64,000 bases of DNA from contig NC_019697.1 of assembly GCF_000317145.1 (NCBI RefSeq), positions 5,530,886 to 5,594,885 of the forward strand, read 5' to 3'. This document shows, piece by piece, positions 18,962-28,425 of this stretch. This stretch comes from Chamaesiphon minutus PCC 6605. Lineage in GTDB: Bacteria > Cyanobacteriota > Cyanobacteriia > Cyanobacteriales > Chamaesiphonaceae. Numbering within the stretch: position 1 is the stretch's first letter; the number at the start of each line of letters is the position of its first letter. The translations under genes and the position numbers were made by a program. Under the pieces are notes generated by a model, which was given only the letters and a program-made list of their open reading frames with translations, was not told the origin of the DNA and did no database searches.

Positions 18962-20221
18962 TTAACCGACTGTTGTCGTTTCAAATTTGGTAGCTGCGGC
19001 TTTGAGCGTAGCTGCTTTTTCGGTTTGTTCCCAAGGTAAATCTAGATCCGCTCGACCAAAATGACCGTAGGCGGCAACATCTTGATAAAAACGACCATTG
19101 CGTTCGGCTGGGAGATTTCGGAGGTTGAAAGTAGCCAGAATTCCTTCTGGACGCAGCTCGAAATGTTCTTCGATCAGCTCAAAAAGTTGGTCGTCGCTAA
19201 TGATGCCAGTGCCGAAAGTTTCGACTAAAATACTGACAGGAGCAGCAACACCGATCGCGTAACTGAGTTGAACTTCGCACTTGGTAGCCAAACCAGCAGC
19301 GACAATATTCTTCGCCACATGACGGCAAGCATAAGCCGCAGAGCGATCGACTTTGGTGGGATCTTTACCGGAGAAAGCACCACCACCATGGCGAGAATAA
19401 CCGCCGTAAGTATCGACAATAATTTTACGTCCGGTTAAACCAGCGTCTCCCTGAGGACCACCAATTACAAACTTTCCAGTTGGATTGACTAAAAAATGAG
19501 TTTTATCGTCAGGTTTGATATCTAAGTCTGCGAACACTGGTAAAACTACATAATTCCAGAGATCGGCTTTGATTTTGGCTTGAACGCCAATATCGTCTTT
19601 AATGTCACCAATTGTCGCATCGTGTTGAGTGGAAATCAAGATCGTATCGATCGCGATCGGAATACCATTTTTATACTCAACTGTAATCTGCGTTTTGCCA
19701 TCGGGACGAAGATAGGGTAAATCGCCAGTCTTACGGACGGCAGCTAACCGACGAGCGACGCGGTGCGATAAACTAATTGGCAATGGCATTAATTCGGGTG
19801 TTTCGTTACAAGCATACCCGAACATAATCCCCTGGTCTCCAGCACCCGTCTGGTCGAAAATATCGGTACTGTCGTCCCGATTTTCTTTAGCTGTATTGAC
19901 CCCTTGAGCAATATCTGGCGACTGCTGATCCAATGCAATTAGCACCGAAGCACTAGTTGCCGAAAAGCCATTATCGGCATCTGTATAGCCGATTTCGGCA
20001 ATCTTGTTACGAGCGAGGTCGATATAGTTGACTGTCGCTTTGGTGGTAATCTCGCCCGTGATCAAGACGAGTCCGGTATTGACTACAACCTCTGCGGCAA
20101 CCCGACTGTAGGGGTCTTGAGCGAGTAGTGCATCCAAAATTGTGTCAGAAATCTGATCGCAGATTTTGTCAGGGTGACCTTCCGTCACGGATTCCGAAGT
20201 AAAAAGATATCTACGAGACAA
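18962..20221 (-). CDS. metK: S-adenosylmethionine synthetase
   Basis: MetK makes S-adenosylmethionine from methionine and ATP. It is full length at 419 residues. Motifs: [14 protein letters not shown] near the N-terminus, [12 protein letters not shown] (ATP binding) and [19 protein letters not shown] (phosphate loop). The start is TTG, supported by AAGGAGG about 8 bases upstream and by the standard [18 protein letters not shown] beginning. I saw no SAM riboswitch-like structure in the leader, but that was judged by eye only. Confidence 0.97.
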   Translation of the reverse strand: MSRRYLFTSESVTEGHPDKICDQISDTILDALLAQDPYSRVAAEVVVNTGLVLITGEITTKATVNYIDLARNKIAEIGYTDADNGFSATSASVLIALDQQSPDIAQGVNTAKENRDDSTDIFDQTGAGDQGIMFGYACNETPELMPLPISLSHRVARRLAAVRKTGDLPYLRPDGKTQITVEYKNGIPIAIDTILISTQHDATIGDIKDDIGVQAKIKADLWNYVVLPVFADLDIKPDDKTHFLVNPTGKFVIGGPQGDAGLTGRKIIVDTYGGYSRHGGGAFSGKDPTKVDRSAAYACRHVAKNIVAAGLATKCEVQLSYAIGVAAPVSILVETFGTGIISDDQLFELIEEHFELRPEGILATFNLRNLPAERNGRFYQDVAAYGHFGRADLDLPWEQTEKAATLKAAATKFETTTVG

Positions 20222-20357
20222 GGAACAGTCCTCCTTCTGGTACTGGCTAATGTTAGCCTATATATTTACATAATGCCCATAAAATTAATCCAGAATTTTA
20301 CCATTCGGTAATTTCATGTGCTAGCAGGCAATAATAGCTGCTATTAAATCTATATCA

Positions 20358-20480
20358 AAATGGAACACAGGAGCAGCGAAAATTGTTGAAAATCGGGGTA
20401 AATATCGCTCGTGTTGCCACTGTCGGACAAACCAGACGCAAGGTCTAGCCCGATCCGGTCGCCCAGCAATGCTAGCATCC
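20358..20480 (+). pseudogene. Decayed partial duplicate of the pdxJ leader and 5' end
   Basis: This stretch repeats the sequence at 20496-20617 with a 138-bp offset. The shared leader is TGGAACACAGGAGCA, then CGAAAATTGTT. The translated copy reads IGVNIARVATVGQTRRKV, a stop, then PDPVAQQ, against [18 protein letters not shown] and PDPIAAA in the intact gene. The His needed in the active site (IDHVA) is lost and two stops are present, so it cannot make a protein. Confidence 0.85.
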
Positions 20481-20520
20481 GCGTACAATTTAAATAAATG
20501 GAACACAGGAGCATCGAAAA

Positions 20521-21246
20521 TTGTTAACGCTTGGGGTAAATATCGACCATGTTGCCACGATTAGGCAAGCCAGACGCACTGTCGAACCCGATCCGATCGC
20601 CGCAGCGGTACTGGCCGAATTAGCTGGTGCAGAAGGGATTACGGCACATTTGCGCGAAGATCGGCGACACATGCAGGATCGGGATATTCGGCTGCTGCGC
20701 GAAACCGTCCGCACGCACTTAAATCTAGAGATGGCAGCGACAGCGGAGATGGTGCAAATTGCGCTGACAATCAAACCAGATTATGTGACGCTGGTACCGG
20801 AAAAGCGCGAAGAAGTGACGACGGAAGGGGGCTTAGATATTGTTGGACAAATCGATCGATTGAACTCGGTGGTGGATAAGTTACAATCGGCATCGATCCC
20901 TGTCAGCCTATTTATCGACCCAGAACCCTCCCAAATTGCCGCAGCAGCCCAGATAAAGGCGCAATTCATCGAATTACACACCGGACGCTATGCAGAGGCT
21001 AAAGATCCGCTCCAGGTACAGCAGGAGCTAGCAAATTTAGCTAAGGGCTGTGAATTGGCGATCGAGGCTGGTTTGCGGGTCAATGCCGGACACGGCTTGA
21101 CTTATTGGAATGTTCGTCCGGTAGCTTGTTTGCCCGGTATGGAAGAATTAAATATCGGCCATAGTATCATCAGTCGCTCTGTACTCGTCGGCATCGATCG
21201 AGCCATCCGCGAAATGAAAGCAGCCATGCTTGGAGTGACTTACTAG
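20521..21246 (+). CDS. pdxJ: Pyridoxine 5'-phosphate synthase
   Basis: PdxJ condenses 1-deoxyxylulose 5-phosphate with 3-amino-2-oxopropyl phosphate, the last ring-forming step of DXP-dependent vitamin B6 synthesis. The 241 residues show the standard [48 protein letters not shown] and [12 protein letters not shown] blocks. The TTG start has GGAG about 10 bases upstream and gives the usual N-terminus. A decayed copy of the 5' end lies immediately upstream. Confidence 0.95.
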   Translation: MLTLGVNIDHVATIRQARRTVEPDPIAAAVLAELAGAEGITAHLREDRRHMQDRDIRLLRETVRTHLNLEMAATAEMVQIALTIKPDYVTLVPEKREEVTTEGGLDIVGQIDRLNSVVDKLQSASIPVSLFIDPEPSQIAAAAQIKAQFIELHTGRYAEAKDPLQVQQELANLAKGCELAIEAGLRVNAGHGLTYWNVRPVACLPGMEELNIGHSIISRSVLVGIDRAIREMKAAMLGVTY

Positions 21247-21300
21247 ATAGACTAATTGGGGTAAAGGGTAAAGGGTAAAAGACTTGAATTCAAAACATTA

Positions 21301-21396
21301 CCTAAAGCCTAAAGCCTTGCTTGGTGAAACACATGGGTCGGAGACCTCCGCGTGATTTCATCCGCAAAACCTAAAACCTAAAACCTAAAACCTAAA
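21301..21396 (+). repeat. CCTAAA array interrupted by a palindromic element
   Basis: CCTAAAG units at 21301-21315 and CCTAAAA units at 21365-21396 are parts of one heptamer array. A 50-bp element (21317-21366) lies between them. It has the pairing arms TGAAA/TTTCA around a GGAGACCTCC core. A related element at 18667 carries TGCAA/TTGCA instead, a compensating change. A GGTAAAG run (about 21259-21280) precedes it. The array ends 3 bp before the ycf54 ATG. Confidence 0.85.
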
Positions 21397-21399
21397 ATT

Positions 21400-21729
21400 A
21401 TGCAGACTTACTACTATATAGTCGCCAGTAAAAGATTTTTACGCGAAGAAGAACCCCTCGATGAAGTAATTGCAGAACGCATCCGCAATTATCAGGAGCA
21501 AGGGAAAGAAATTGACTTTTGGTTTATCGATCGACCTGCTTTTCTAGATGCTCCAGAGTTAGCTATTGTCAAAGCGAAAGTTCCGCAACCTGCAAGTGCT
21601 ATTATCTCTACTAATCCACAGTTTATTACTTGGTTGAAGCTACGCTTGGAGTTTGTTGCCACAGGCGAGTTTCAAGCTCCATCGGCAACTATTCCCAATC
21701 CGATCGCTGGCTCTTTAACTACAGCCTAA
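21400..21729 (+). CDS. ycf54: Ycf54-like protein, Mg-protoporphyrin monomethyl ester cyclase subunit (DUF2488)
   Basis: Ycf54 supports the aerobic cyclase AcsF, which forms the fifth ring of chlorophyll. The 109 residues match the family: MQTYYYIVASKRFL, EEPLDEVIAERIRNYQEQGK, and ISTNPQFITWLKLRLEFV. The protein is soluble. The CCTAAA array runs up to the third base before the ATG, so no Shine-Dalgarno sequence is visible. A strong terminator follows at 21766. Confidence 0.93.
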   Translation: MQTYYYIVASKRFLREEEPLDEVIAERIRNYQEQGKEIDFWFIDRPAFLDAPELAIVKAKVPQPASAIISTNPQFITWLKLRLEFVATGEFQAPSATIPNPIAGSLTTA

Positions 21730-21765
21730 ATTTCCGATCGATCTCGATTGCATCCCCGCATGAGT

Positions 21766-21797
21766 CCTTATCGATCGCAAATCGATAAGGGCTTTTT
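21766..21797 (+). terminator. Terminator of ycf54
   Basis: CCTTATCGAT and ATCGATAAGG form a perfect 10-bp stem with a 5-base loop, followed by GCTTTTT. It begins about 37 bp after the ycf54 stop. Confidence 0.9.
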
Positions 21798-21891
21798 CAA
21801 TGCTAACTTTTAGTTTAGTTATCTATATACAGATCGGCCTTACCGATCTAAGATACGATCTTTAAATCTCAATCCCCAATCCCCAATCCTC

Positions 21892-23550
21892 ATGCCCCAG
21901 CCATTATTAGATGTCCAAAACCTCTGGGTGACTTATCCCCAACCGGAATCGAACCAGCAGCTAATCAATGCGATCGAAAATGTCTCCTTTCAACTAGCTG
22001 CGGGAGAAAAAATTGGCTTCGTGGGCGAGTCGGGTTGCGGTAAATCTACACTGGGTAAAGCCATCATGCGGCTGCTACCGGAGGGTTCGCGGATTGAAGG
22101 TAAAATCTTATTTGAGGGACAATCCATACCAGAGATGAATCCCGATGTGCTCCGCAGATATCGGGGGGAAGTGGTGGGATTGGTATTTCAAGATCCGATG
22201 ACGCGGCTAGATCCGCTGATGACGATCGGCAATCATTGTCTCGAAACACTTCAAGCTCACGAACCAAATCTTACCAAACAACAAGCCAAGCAACGCGCGC
22301 TAAATACCCTTGCAGCCGTCAAAATTCCTGAAGAGAGATGGAACCAGTACCCGCACGAATTCAGCGGTGGAATGCGCCAGCGGGTGGCGATCGCGTTAGC
22401 TTTATTACTCAATCCCAAGCTAATGATCGCTGACGAACCGACGACGAGTTTAGACGTGCGGGTATCAGCAGAAATTCTCCAAGAATTGACGCGGTTGTGT
22501 GCCGAACGTCAGATGGGACTGTTGCTAATTTCTCACGATCTGGCGACGATCGCGACTTATTGCGATCGCATTGTGGTGATGAATAAAGGACGCAAGGAGG
22601 AAGAAGGTACTGTCGAACAAATTTTTGGTAATCCTCAAGCTCAATACACCCAAACTTTGCTCAAAGCCGCTCTGCACGTCCAAGCTAACGATCGCGATAT
22701 CCAGCTTACTTCAGCCGCACTAGCTAAGCAAATTCCGATTCTTACAGTCGATCGACTCCAGAAATATTACACGATCGAGACTAGTTTGCTCCAGCGATTA
22801 TTTACCAAAGAGCGGACTAAAATTACCAAAGCTGTCGATAATATCCAGCTCGAACTCTATCAAGGCGAAATCTTTGGCTTGGTAGGCGAATCAGGCTGTG
22901 GCAAAAGTACCCTGTCTCGAACGATTTTGCAGTTAATCCCCGCTACTTGCGGCACAGTCACATTTTGCGGCGAAGAACTCACCCACTTATCGCCAGCCGC
23001 AATTCGCGCTAAACGGCGAGATATGCAGATGATTTTCCAAGATCCGAGCGCGTCTCTAAATCCGATGATGACTGTCGGTGAAAGTATCGCCGATCCGCTC
23101 CAGATTCACGAAATCAACGCAACTCCAGCAGCTACTAGAGCGCAGGTGCTAGCAATGTTAGAACGCGTGGGTTTAACTCCCGCCGAAACATACTTCGACA
23201 GGTATCCCAACCAACTCTCTGGCGGACAACAGCAACGGGTAGGTATCGCCCGCGCTTTAATTACCAAGCCTAAATTGGTAATCTGTGACGAGCCAGTCAG
23301 TATGCTAGATGCCACGATTCAAGCCGAAGTTTTGGAACTGATGCTCGAACTCAAGCGCGAAGATAATCTCACTTACTTATTTATCACTCACGATCTCTGG
23401 CTGGCAAGATTTTTGTGCGATCGCATTGCGGTGATGAATCAAGGACAAATCGTGGAAATGGGCGAGACTCAAGCAATTTTTAGCAATCCCCAGCATCCCT
23501 ATACCCAAGAATTACTAGCAGCAGCTCCGCTATTGAGAAAACAGGCATAA
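21892..23550 (+). CDS. Fused double ABC transporter ATPase, dipeptide/nickel type
   Basis: 552 residues with two complete ABC domains in one chain, as in YejF/GsiA. Each has Walker A GESGCGKST (near 44 and 331), a signature motif (FSGGMRQR and LSGGQQQR) and Walker B (LMIADEPTTSLD and LVICDEPVSMLD). The C-terminal signature QHPYTQELLAAAP is typical of oligopeptide ATPases. No permease or binding-protein gene is adjacent, so the partners must be elsewhere. The substrate is probably a peptide or metal complex. Start is ATG. Confidence 0.92.
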   Translation: MPQPLLDVQNLWVTYPQPESNQQLINAIENVSFQLAAGEKIGFVGESGCGKSTLGKAIMRLLPEGSRIEGKILFEGQSIPEMNPDVLRRYRGEVVGLVFQDPMTRLDPLMTIGNHCLETLQAHEPNLTKQQAKQRALNTLAAVKIPEERWNQYPHEFSGGMRQRVAIALALLLNPKLMIADEPTTSLDVRVSAEILQELTRLCAERQMGLLLISHDLATIATYCDRIVVMNKGRKEEEGTVEQIFGNPQAQYTQTLLKAALHVQANDRDIQLTSAALAKQIPILTVDRLQKYYTIETSLLQRLFTKERTKITKAVDNIQLELYQGEIFGLVGESGCGKSTLSRTILQLIPATCGTVTFCGEELTHLSPAAIRAKRRDMQMIFQDPSASLNPMMTVGESIADPLQIHEINATPAATRAQVLAMLERVGLTPAETYFDRYPNQLSGGQQQRVGIARALITKPKLVICDEPVSMLDATIQAEVLELMLELKREDNLTYLFITHDLWLARFLCDRIAVMNQGQIVEMGETQAIFSNPQHPYTQELLAAAPLLRKQA

Positions 23551-23847
23551 GTAATTAAATATCCTTATAGACAATCGGCTCTCTCGATCTTGTTGGCTAA
23601 ATAACCTAAGTTACGGATAATGAAAATCGATCTGCTCCGCTCGAGTACCGTCCTGAGCTAGAGTTTCTCGTTGTGAGATGCTGTGCAAACGGCAGGCTAC
23701 GCCAACGCCAACGGGCTAATAGCTCAAGTTACAAATACAGGCAACTCAGACAATCTGTGCCATTGCATGTTAATATTACTCGCGATATCTAACCAATCTT
23801 CACTGTCGATCGTTAATTAACTATTGACAAAAACTGGGGTGCCCAAC

Positions 23848-24387
23848 ATGAATGCCTGGAATTTCGCTGCAAGTATTGCCAGTATTCTGTCACTGATTTT
23901 TCATCTCAGTGGTAAAGGTTCTACACTGCGACAATTTACACTACCTACGACTACAGCATTAGTCGGATACACGATTGGGGTCCATCGTGCTGATGCCGAA
24001 CAAGCATCTGGTTTGTTATTACAGGACCCGCATCTAATATTTATGTTAGTGGTGATGCTATTATTATTCGCGCTAACGATGTATTTGGTCGAATCGACTA
24101 AACCAGATGCCAAAATATCGATGATCTTTTTAGTTTTTTTGGCAACTATTGTCGTGCCTCAATTAATTAAAAGCTACAACGATATCGCACCGATGGTAGC
24201 CACCCAAGACTATCTTGCGTTGGCTAGAGTTAAGGAACTAGATGGCAATACCGATGATGCCATCAAGTATCTCAAAATTTACGGTAGGCGAGTCGATCGA
24301 GTAGAGTTACAAAAACAGGTAAACATTCGCATTGATAGTCTACGCAAGCAGCAATTCAATCGCGAATCTAATACCAAGAGTAAATAA
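23848..24387 (+). CDS. Hypothetical membrane protein (179 aa)
   Basis: Three or four hydrophobic segments occupy the first 110 residues. A soluble C-terminal part (about 115-179) has the helical pattern of a single TPR-like hairpin (YLALARVKELDGNTDDAIKYLKIYG). The ATG at 23848 has GGGG about 9 bases upstream; an in-frame TTG at 23824 would add eight residues. I do not recognise the family. The preceding 297 bp hold repeat fragments (GGCAGGCTACGCCAACGCC near 23693) and no gene. Confidence 0.6.
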   Translation: MNAWNFAASIASILSLIFHLSGKGSTLRQFTLPTTTALVGYTIGVHRADAEQASGLLLQDPHLIFMLVVMLLLFALTMYLVESTKPDAKISMIFLVFLATIVVPQLIKSYNDIAPMVATQDYLALARVKELDGNTDDAIKYLKIYGRRVDRVELQKQVNIRIDSLRKQQFNRESNTKSK

Positions 24388-24447
24388 CAAAGGTTTTCTC
24401 GATCGGTTAAGTAGTATTTTGTAAAGTTATTAAAATATTTGCTAAAT

Positions 24448-24843
24448 TTATTCAGTAGTCACCAATCGCCAGTCGATCTGCATTGGCATTGCCTTCTCCC
24501 CAATCTGCCAGTTGCGAGTTGCTCTTCTAGTCATTCGATCGAGATCTGCACGCAAAGTCTCTTGATTATGAAAGCCTTCGAGTCGATCGACGACACGTCC
24601 GTTGGTAAATAAAATTAGGGTGGGGAGTGTTTTTAGTTTGTAAGTACTAGCCAGCTTAAAATTCTCATCGGCATTGATATTAACCAATTTAATTTGCTCG
24701 TCCCAACACTCGTAAAACTGAATTAGGGTGGGCTTGATTAGCTTACACAAACCGCACCAAGGAGCTTCAAAGTTAACCAGTACGGGGAGCGATGATGCGA
24801 GAACCCGTTCCTTAAAATTCAGATCTGTTACAGAATGGATCAT
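24448..24843 (-). CDS. Thioredoxin-like protein with WCGLC active site
   Basis: 131 residues with the thioredoxin fold. The active site is PWCGLCK (Cys30, Cys33), with Leu replacing the usual Pro of WCGPC, which should alter redox potential. The cis-Pro loop is present (LKTLPTLILF). A C-terminal extension of about 25 residues follows the fold. ATG at 24843 gives the normal N-terminus; a TTG eight codons upstream is possible. A disulfide oxidoreductase role is likely; the target is unknown. Confidence 0.85.
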   Translation of the reverse strand: MIHSVTDLNFKERVLASSLPVLVNFEAPWCGLCKLIKPTLIQFYECWDEQIKLVNINADENFKLASTYKLKTLPTLILFTNGRVVDRLEGFHNQETLRADLDRMTRRATRNWQIGEKAMPMQIDWRLVTTE

Positions 24844-25016
24844 AAAAGGTGGTCGGTTTAATATCAAATCTTTTGTTTTATATAAGTAATCATTTTAACG
24901 CTAAATACTCCGATCGGGGTAGAGGGATCGCGGAATAAGCACTAGGGATCGAGGCAATAGAGAGAGAATCTACAGCTAAATGGCCGATCGCCGATCCATC
25001 AACATCGCTGCACTGT

Positions 25017-25730
25017 TTAAAAGGATACCCGTGAGGTCATCTGAATTAACCATGGATGTCCCCACCAAAATACCAATACGAAGGCAATTACCCCGATGTA
25101 AGCAGGCCGGAGGAACTCTGATAATTTTAGCGTCTGTCTACCATCAAAAATCGCCTGGAAGGGGACGATCGAGGTTCTGGCTTTAACTGACTCAAATTCC
25201 GCTCCATACCGCTGTCCGAGGCGATAATCGCCATGCCAGACCGCAAATAAATGATGCAGCATCAACCCGATCGAGGTTACCAGTGTAAAGCTAGTCCCAA
25301 TCCACAGTGTGTGCGCCACACACCAAATTAATTGACCCACCATTTGCGGGTGTCGGGTGATGCGCATAATGCCTGTTTCGTAAATCCGGACTTGGGGTTT
25401 GAGTACCGCTGCTACTTCTAACAGATTGAAGGTCGCTGGATAGAGGAACAGAAAAGAGATAAACGACAAAATCCACACTAGTGGCGTTACCCATGGCGTA
25501 CCCTGCACCTGCCACAGTTGCCAGCCATCATAGCGATGATTGAAAAAATAAATAATCAAAATCGTCGCAAAGGGAATACTCACCAATGCGAAGATAACTC
25601 GATACAACCGCGCGCCAATTTTAGCCTCCGCCCAGGGGCGCAAAGCTGCCAAGCCACTATGCGCGATCGCAAAACCGAGTAATAACGCCAGGATAATACC
25701 GTGGCTGGCTGTCAATGAGTCTAAATGCAT
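25017..25730 (-). CDS. NnrU family membrane protein, possible 15-cis-zeta-carotene isomerase (Z-ISO)
   Basis: 237 residues with six or seven membrane helices matching NnrU (PF07298). Plant Z-ISO, a heme-dependent isomerase of carotenoid synthesis, belongs to this family, and cyanobacterial members have been linked to the same reaction. Histidines possibly relevant to heme are visible in ITRHPQMVGQLIWCVAHTLW and in HHLFAVWHGD. No carotenoid gene is adjacent, so the assignment to Z-ISO is by family only. A denitrification role, implied by the family name, is less likely here. Confidence 0.78.
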   Translation of the reverse strand: MHLDSLTASHGIILALLLGFAIAHSGLAALRPWAEAKIGARLYRVIFALVSIPFATILIIYFFNHRYDGWQLWQVQGTPWVTPLVWILSFISFLFLYPATFNLLEVAAVLKPQVRIYETGIMRITRHPQMVGQLIWCVAHTLWIGTSFTLVTSIGLMLHHLFAVWHGDYRLGQRYGAEFESVKARTSIVPFQAIFDGRQTLKLSEFLRPAYIGVIAFVLVFWWGHPWLIQMTSRVSF

Positions 25731-25913
25731 TATGTCGATCTTAAAAATGAGAGCGGAATTTATAAATTAGCAGCCAAATAAATCCAGTAGTTAGTTAACT
25801 TCAGAACCAAATAAGGGCACTCTATATGAACTGAGGATGCGTGTTTGCTGGGGCGATGCTAACTCCTGAGGGCTTTTACAAGACTACTGTATTCAACTTA
25901 TTCGCCTAAATCT

Positions 25914-27089
25914 ATGTTAGAGCAAGCTGCTGATGCCTTGGAGCGTAAAGATTATAAGACTGCGGCCAAAATAATCGCTACTTTAGTCGCCGAGCGACCG
26001 GATGACCACCAAGTACAACTTTACGCGGCACGATTGCAAGAAGCAACCAACAAACTCGATAACGCGATGGAAATTTATCGATTGTTGATCCAACATTCTC
26101 TCAATCTCAAAATTACTAACGAAGCACGAGCGGGAATTCTCCGGATCGAAGAAGCGCAAACACAGATTCGGGCACATGCCTATGTTTGCGCCAGAGCGGG
26201 AATCGAAGATAATGTCGAACCAGGATTTTTGGTGCTCGAACCAATCGAAGTAGAAGATAAAAAACTGATGGCACAAAAATTTGCCTCGATTATGGAGATC
26301 GATAACTATAGTGCCAGACTTCAGTTACCCAGTCGGGGCTGGCGGCTGTACCGCGTGGGAAAAATGGGCGAATTAGAGTTCTATCGAGATTTGTTGCTCC
26401 AGGCAGAGATTCCCTGTTTTTGCGTTTCCCAGCAGCAGACGCAGCAATTGTTTATCTTTAATGTCAGTCATTTTCAATCTTTTGGCCCGCAAGCCTCGAT
26501 CGTGTGTATGGACGCTCGATCGGAACTGCGGATATTTAATTTTGAGTGGTCGGAAGTTACTCAGATCGTGCAGGGAATGCTACCGATTTTTGAAGAGGTG
26601 TTCACGATCGAACCTAACAACCGCACTCGTCGCCGCCACAGAATTCTCGACTACGTTCAGATCTGCGATTTACACTTGCCCAAACGTCGCAGCGTGTTTA
26701 GACTATGTTCGCAAATTTATGATTTTTGCGATTACAAACAAATTATCGCCAAAAGTCGCGATCGACTTAATGGCGATGCCAACGGACAGTCGAGCGGAGA
26801 TTTGAGTGGATTGTTAAACGGAGAAAAAATTGCGACTACCAGCCGCGATAATTGGAACAAGCTCATGTCCCAAGTTGGCGAACAACTTCCCGACGTGCCA
26901 GTCCAAAGCAATTTTGCACCTTTTGCAGAGACTGCCATGGGCTATCCAGAGCTACTAGAGCGAATCGATCCGCAGATCGAATTATTGCGGCGTGCTGAGA
27001 GCTTATGGGATCGAGCGTTTCACCTTTATAGCTGTCTAGCCATGTGTCGCGAGCAAAGGATCGCGGTCGATCGATCGAGCTTTAACTAG
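25914..27089 (+). CDS. TPR-containing cyanobacterial protein of unknown function
   Basis: 391 residues. The first 90 form two TPR-like hairpins (DALERKDYKTAAKIIATLVAE, ATNKLDNAMEIYRLLI). A longer globular region follows, with blocks such as GWRLYRVGKMGELEFYRDLL and RRRHRILDYVQICDLHLP. A low-complexity Gly/Ser/Asn stretch lies near 288-305, then a helical end. There is no signal peptide or membrane segment. I do not know the function; the architecture suggests a conserved cyanobacterial hypothetical. It is monocistronic. Confidence 0.7.
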   Translation: MLEQAADALERKDYKTAAKIIATLVAERPDDHQVQLYAARLQEATNKLDNAMEIYRLLIQHSLNLKITNEARAGILRIEEAQTQIRAHAYVCARAGIEDNVEPGFLVLEPIEVEDKKLMAQKFASIMEIDNYSARLQLPSRGWRLYRVGKMGELEFYRDLLLQAEIPCFCVSQQQTQQLFIFNVSHFQSFGPQASIVCMDARSELRIFNFEWSEVTQIVQGMLPIFEEVFTIEPNNRTRRRHRILDYVQICDLHLPKRRSVFRLCSQIYDFCDYKQIIAKSRDRLNGDANGQSSGDLSGLLNGEKIATTSRDNWNKLMSQVGEQLPDVPVQSNFAPFAETAMGYPELLERIDPQIELLRRAESLWDRAFHLYSCLAMCREQRIAVDRSSFN

Positions 27090-27179
27090 CAACTTTTGCC
27101 AACTACAGAATACTCCTGAAATCTAATCTTTACAAGAGACTTCAGGAGCCAAATTAAATAACTCAATACCAGTCAAAAT

Positions 27180-27629
27180 TTACTTTTCAGTAGTTTTGCG
27201 CTCGGTAGCAGGTGCTTTCTCACTAGCTTTGCGCTCGATAGCAGTTGCTTTAAAAGCCGTTGGTTTGTCAATCTTACGAGCTAGATCTAAGAATCCACGC
27301 ATGTTAGCCCCAGGTAGGCGACGGCTGCTATTGGAAGAAGGTTTGATTAGATAATCAGTTGCAAAATTAGTAATTGGCGGAGCTGGTGGTGCGGTAACTA
27401 CAGGTGCTTTTTGCTCTACAGCTTTAGGAGCTTCAGCTTTTTTCTCAGATTTAGCAGGCACAGCAGCTTCAGTTTTAGCGGCGACAGGAGCAGTCTGTTT
27501 GGTTGCCGGAGCTGGAGTTGCTGGAGCGACAGCTTCAGGTTTGGCCTTCACTGCGGGCTTTTGCGCGTCATCGTCTTCTAGTTGAAGATAAAAGCCATCA
27601 TTTTTTTTACCAAAAAACTTTTTAAACAC
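27180..27629 (-). CDS. Low-complexity Ala/Pro/Lys-rich protein
   Basis: 149 residues. It begins MFKKFFGKKNDGFYLQL, followed by about 65 residues dominated by Ala, Pro, Lys and Val, probably disordered. A short conserved-looking block comes next (NFATDYLIKPSSNSSRRLPG and MRGFLDLARK), then a basic repeat-like tail in which ERKASEK, TERKTTEK recur. The GTG start is supported by reading-frame composition. The family appears cyanobacterial; no function is known. Confidence 0.65.
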   Translation of the reverse strand: MFKKFFGKKNDGFYLQLEDDDAQKPAVKAKPEAVAPATPAPATKQTAPVAAKTEAAVPAKSEKKAEAPKAVEQKAPVVTAPPAPPITNFATDYLIKPSSNSSRRLPGANMRGFLDLARKIDKPTAFKATAIERKASEKAPATERKTTEK

Positions 27630-27922
27630 GGTAAGTTATTTACTCTCATTACATAGATCGAATTATCATTTTTGACCGCTAGCAAGCGCAAGATAAACTT
27701 ACAAAGTTTAACAAAAATTCACTACCTACGGCTATTCTACACGATCGCTAGAGCTGTCTATAATTTGTTGATGCCCATCAATATCAGTTAAAGTCTTACC
27801 AGGAGCGACGATGCTGATGATTCTTTCACACATTCCGCGAACCCCATCCCAACAACACGATCGATCTTAGCCTCTGCCTTGGAAAATCGTCGAGGATGCC
27901 ATTTTTGTGATGTGTCGGCTGG
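27630..27922. other. Intergenic stretch, possibly decayed coding sequence
   Basis: No intact gene. On the minus strand short open stretches run in changing frames (for example GMGFAECVKES and APGKTLTDIDGHQQI), which hints at an old frameshifted gene. I could not match them to any family, so this is only a suspicion. Confidence 0.25.
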
Positions 27923-28357
27923 CTACACGACTAATACTTGAAGTTCGCTGAGAATTTCTTCCAAAAATCGATCGCTACCATCAATGACTTTCGTGGCACT
28001 ATAATAAATCATCGCATTAAACCCTTGAGTATCCCCAGAACCTCGAAAATCGGTTCTGACAGCGATAACTGGAATACCTTGACTCACCGCATAACCACAT
28101 TCCCAACAAGTCCCACTATCGGCATCAGCACCATCGACAATTGCAACAACAACTGCTGCCGATCGTAACCCATACAGACAAGTTTTATAGATATCTTCTC
28201 CTTCAGCCTGTTCGCATTCTTGTTGAGGCAAAAATACTTGATAACCATTAGTCGTTAAGTATTCATATACGCTAAGATTAAAATCTCGCTCGCCCTTCGT
28301 AAATAGCGGCGCAGCTAAATATATGTGTTGTTTAGTTATCATCTTTGTCTGTTGCAT
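27923..28357 (-). CDS. Nucleoside 2-deoxyribosyltransferase-like protein
   Basis: 144 residues with the PF05014 fold. IYLAAPLF near the N-terminus matches the nucleoside-binding strand. The region VVAIVDGADADSGTCWECGYA carries the Asp and catalytic Glu pattern (GTxxExGxA). Family members exchange bases between deoxynucleosides or hydrolyse nucleotides in salvage and detoxification; related domains also occur in stress or defence effectors. The substrate is not predictable here. A second ATG (MITKQHIYLAAP) five codons in is also a plausible start. Confidence 0.88.
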   Translation of the reverse strand: MQQTKMITKQHIYLAAPLFTKGERDFNLSVYEYLTTNGYQVFLPQQECEQAEGEDIYKTCLYGLRSAAVVVAIVDGADADSGTCWECGYAVSQGIPVIAVRTDFRGSGDTQGFNAMIYYSATKVIDGSDRFLEEILSELQVLVV

Positions 28358-28425
28358 TAAAGGATTCTTTAAAAAACGACGATTACTTTCGATCGAACAC
28401 TATACATCGATTTATTTACATTTTA

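Noticed and set aside
20222-20320. SAM riboswitch before metK
   Set aside because: The leader is under 100 bp, AT-rich, and shows none of the conserved SAM-I or SAM-II helices by eye.
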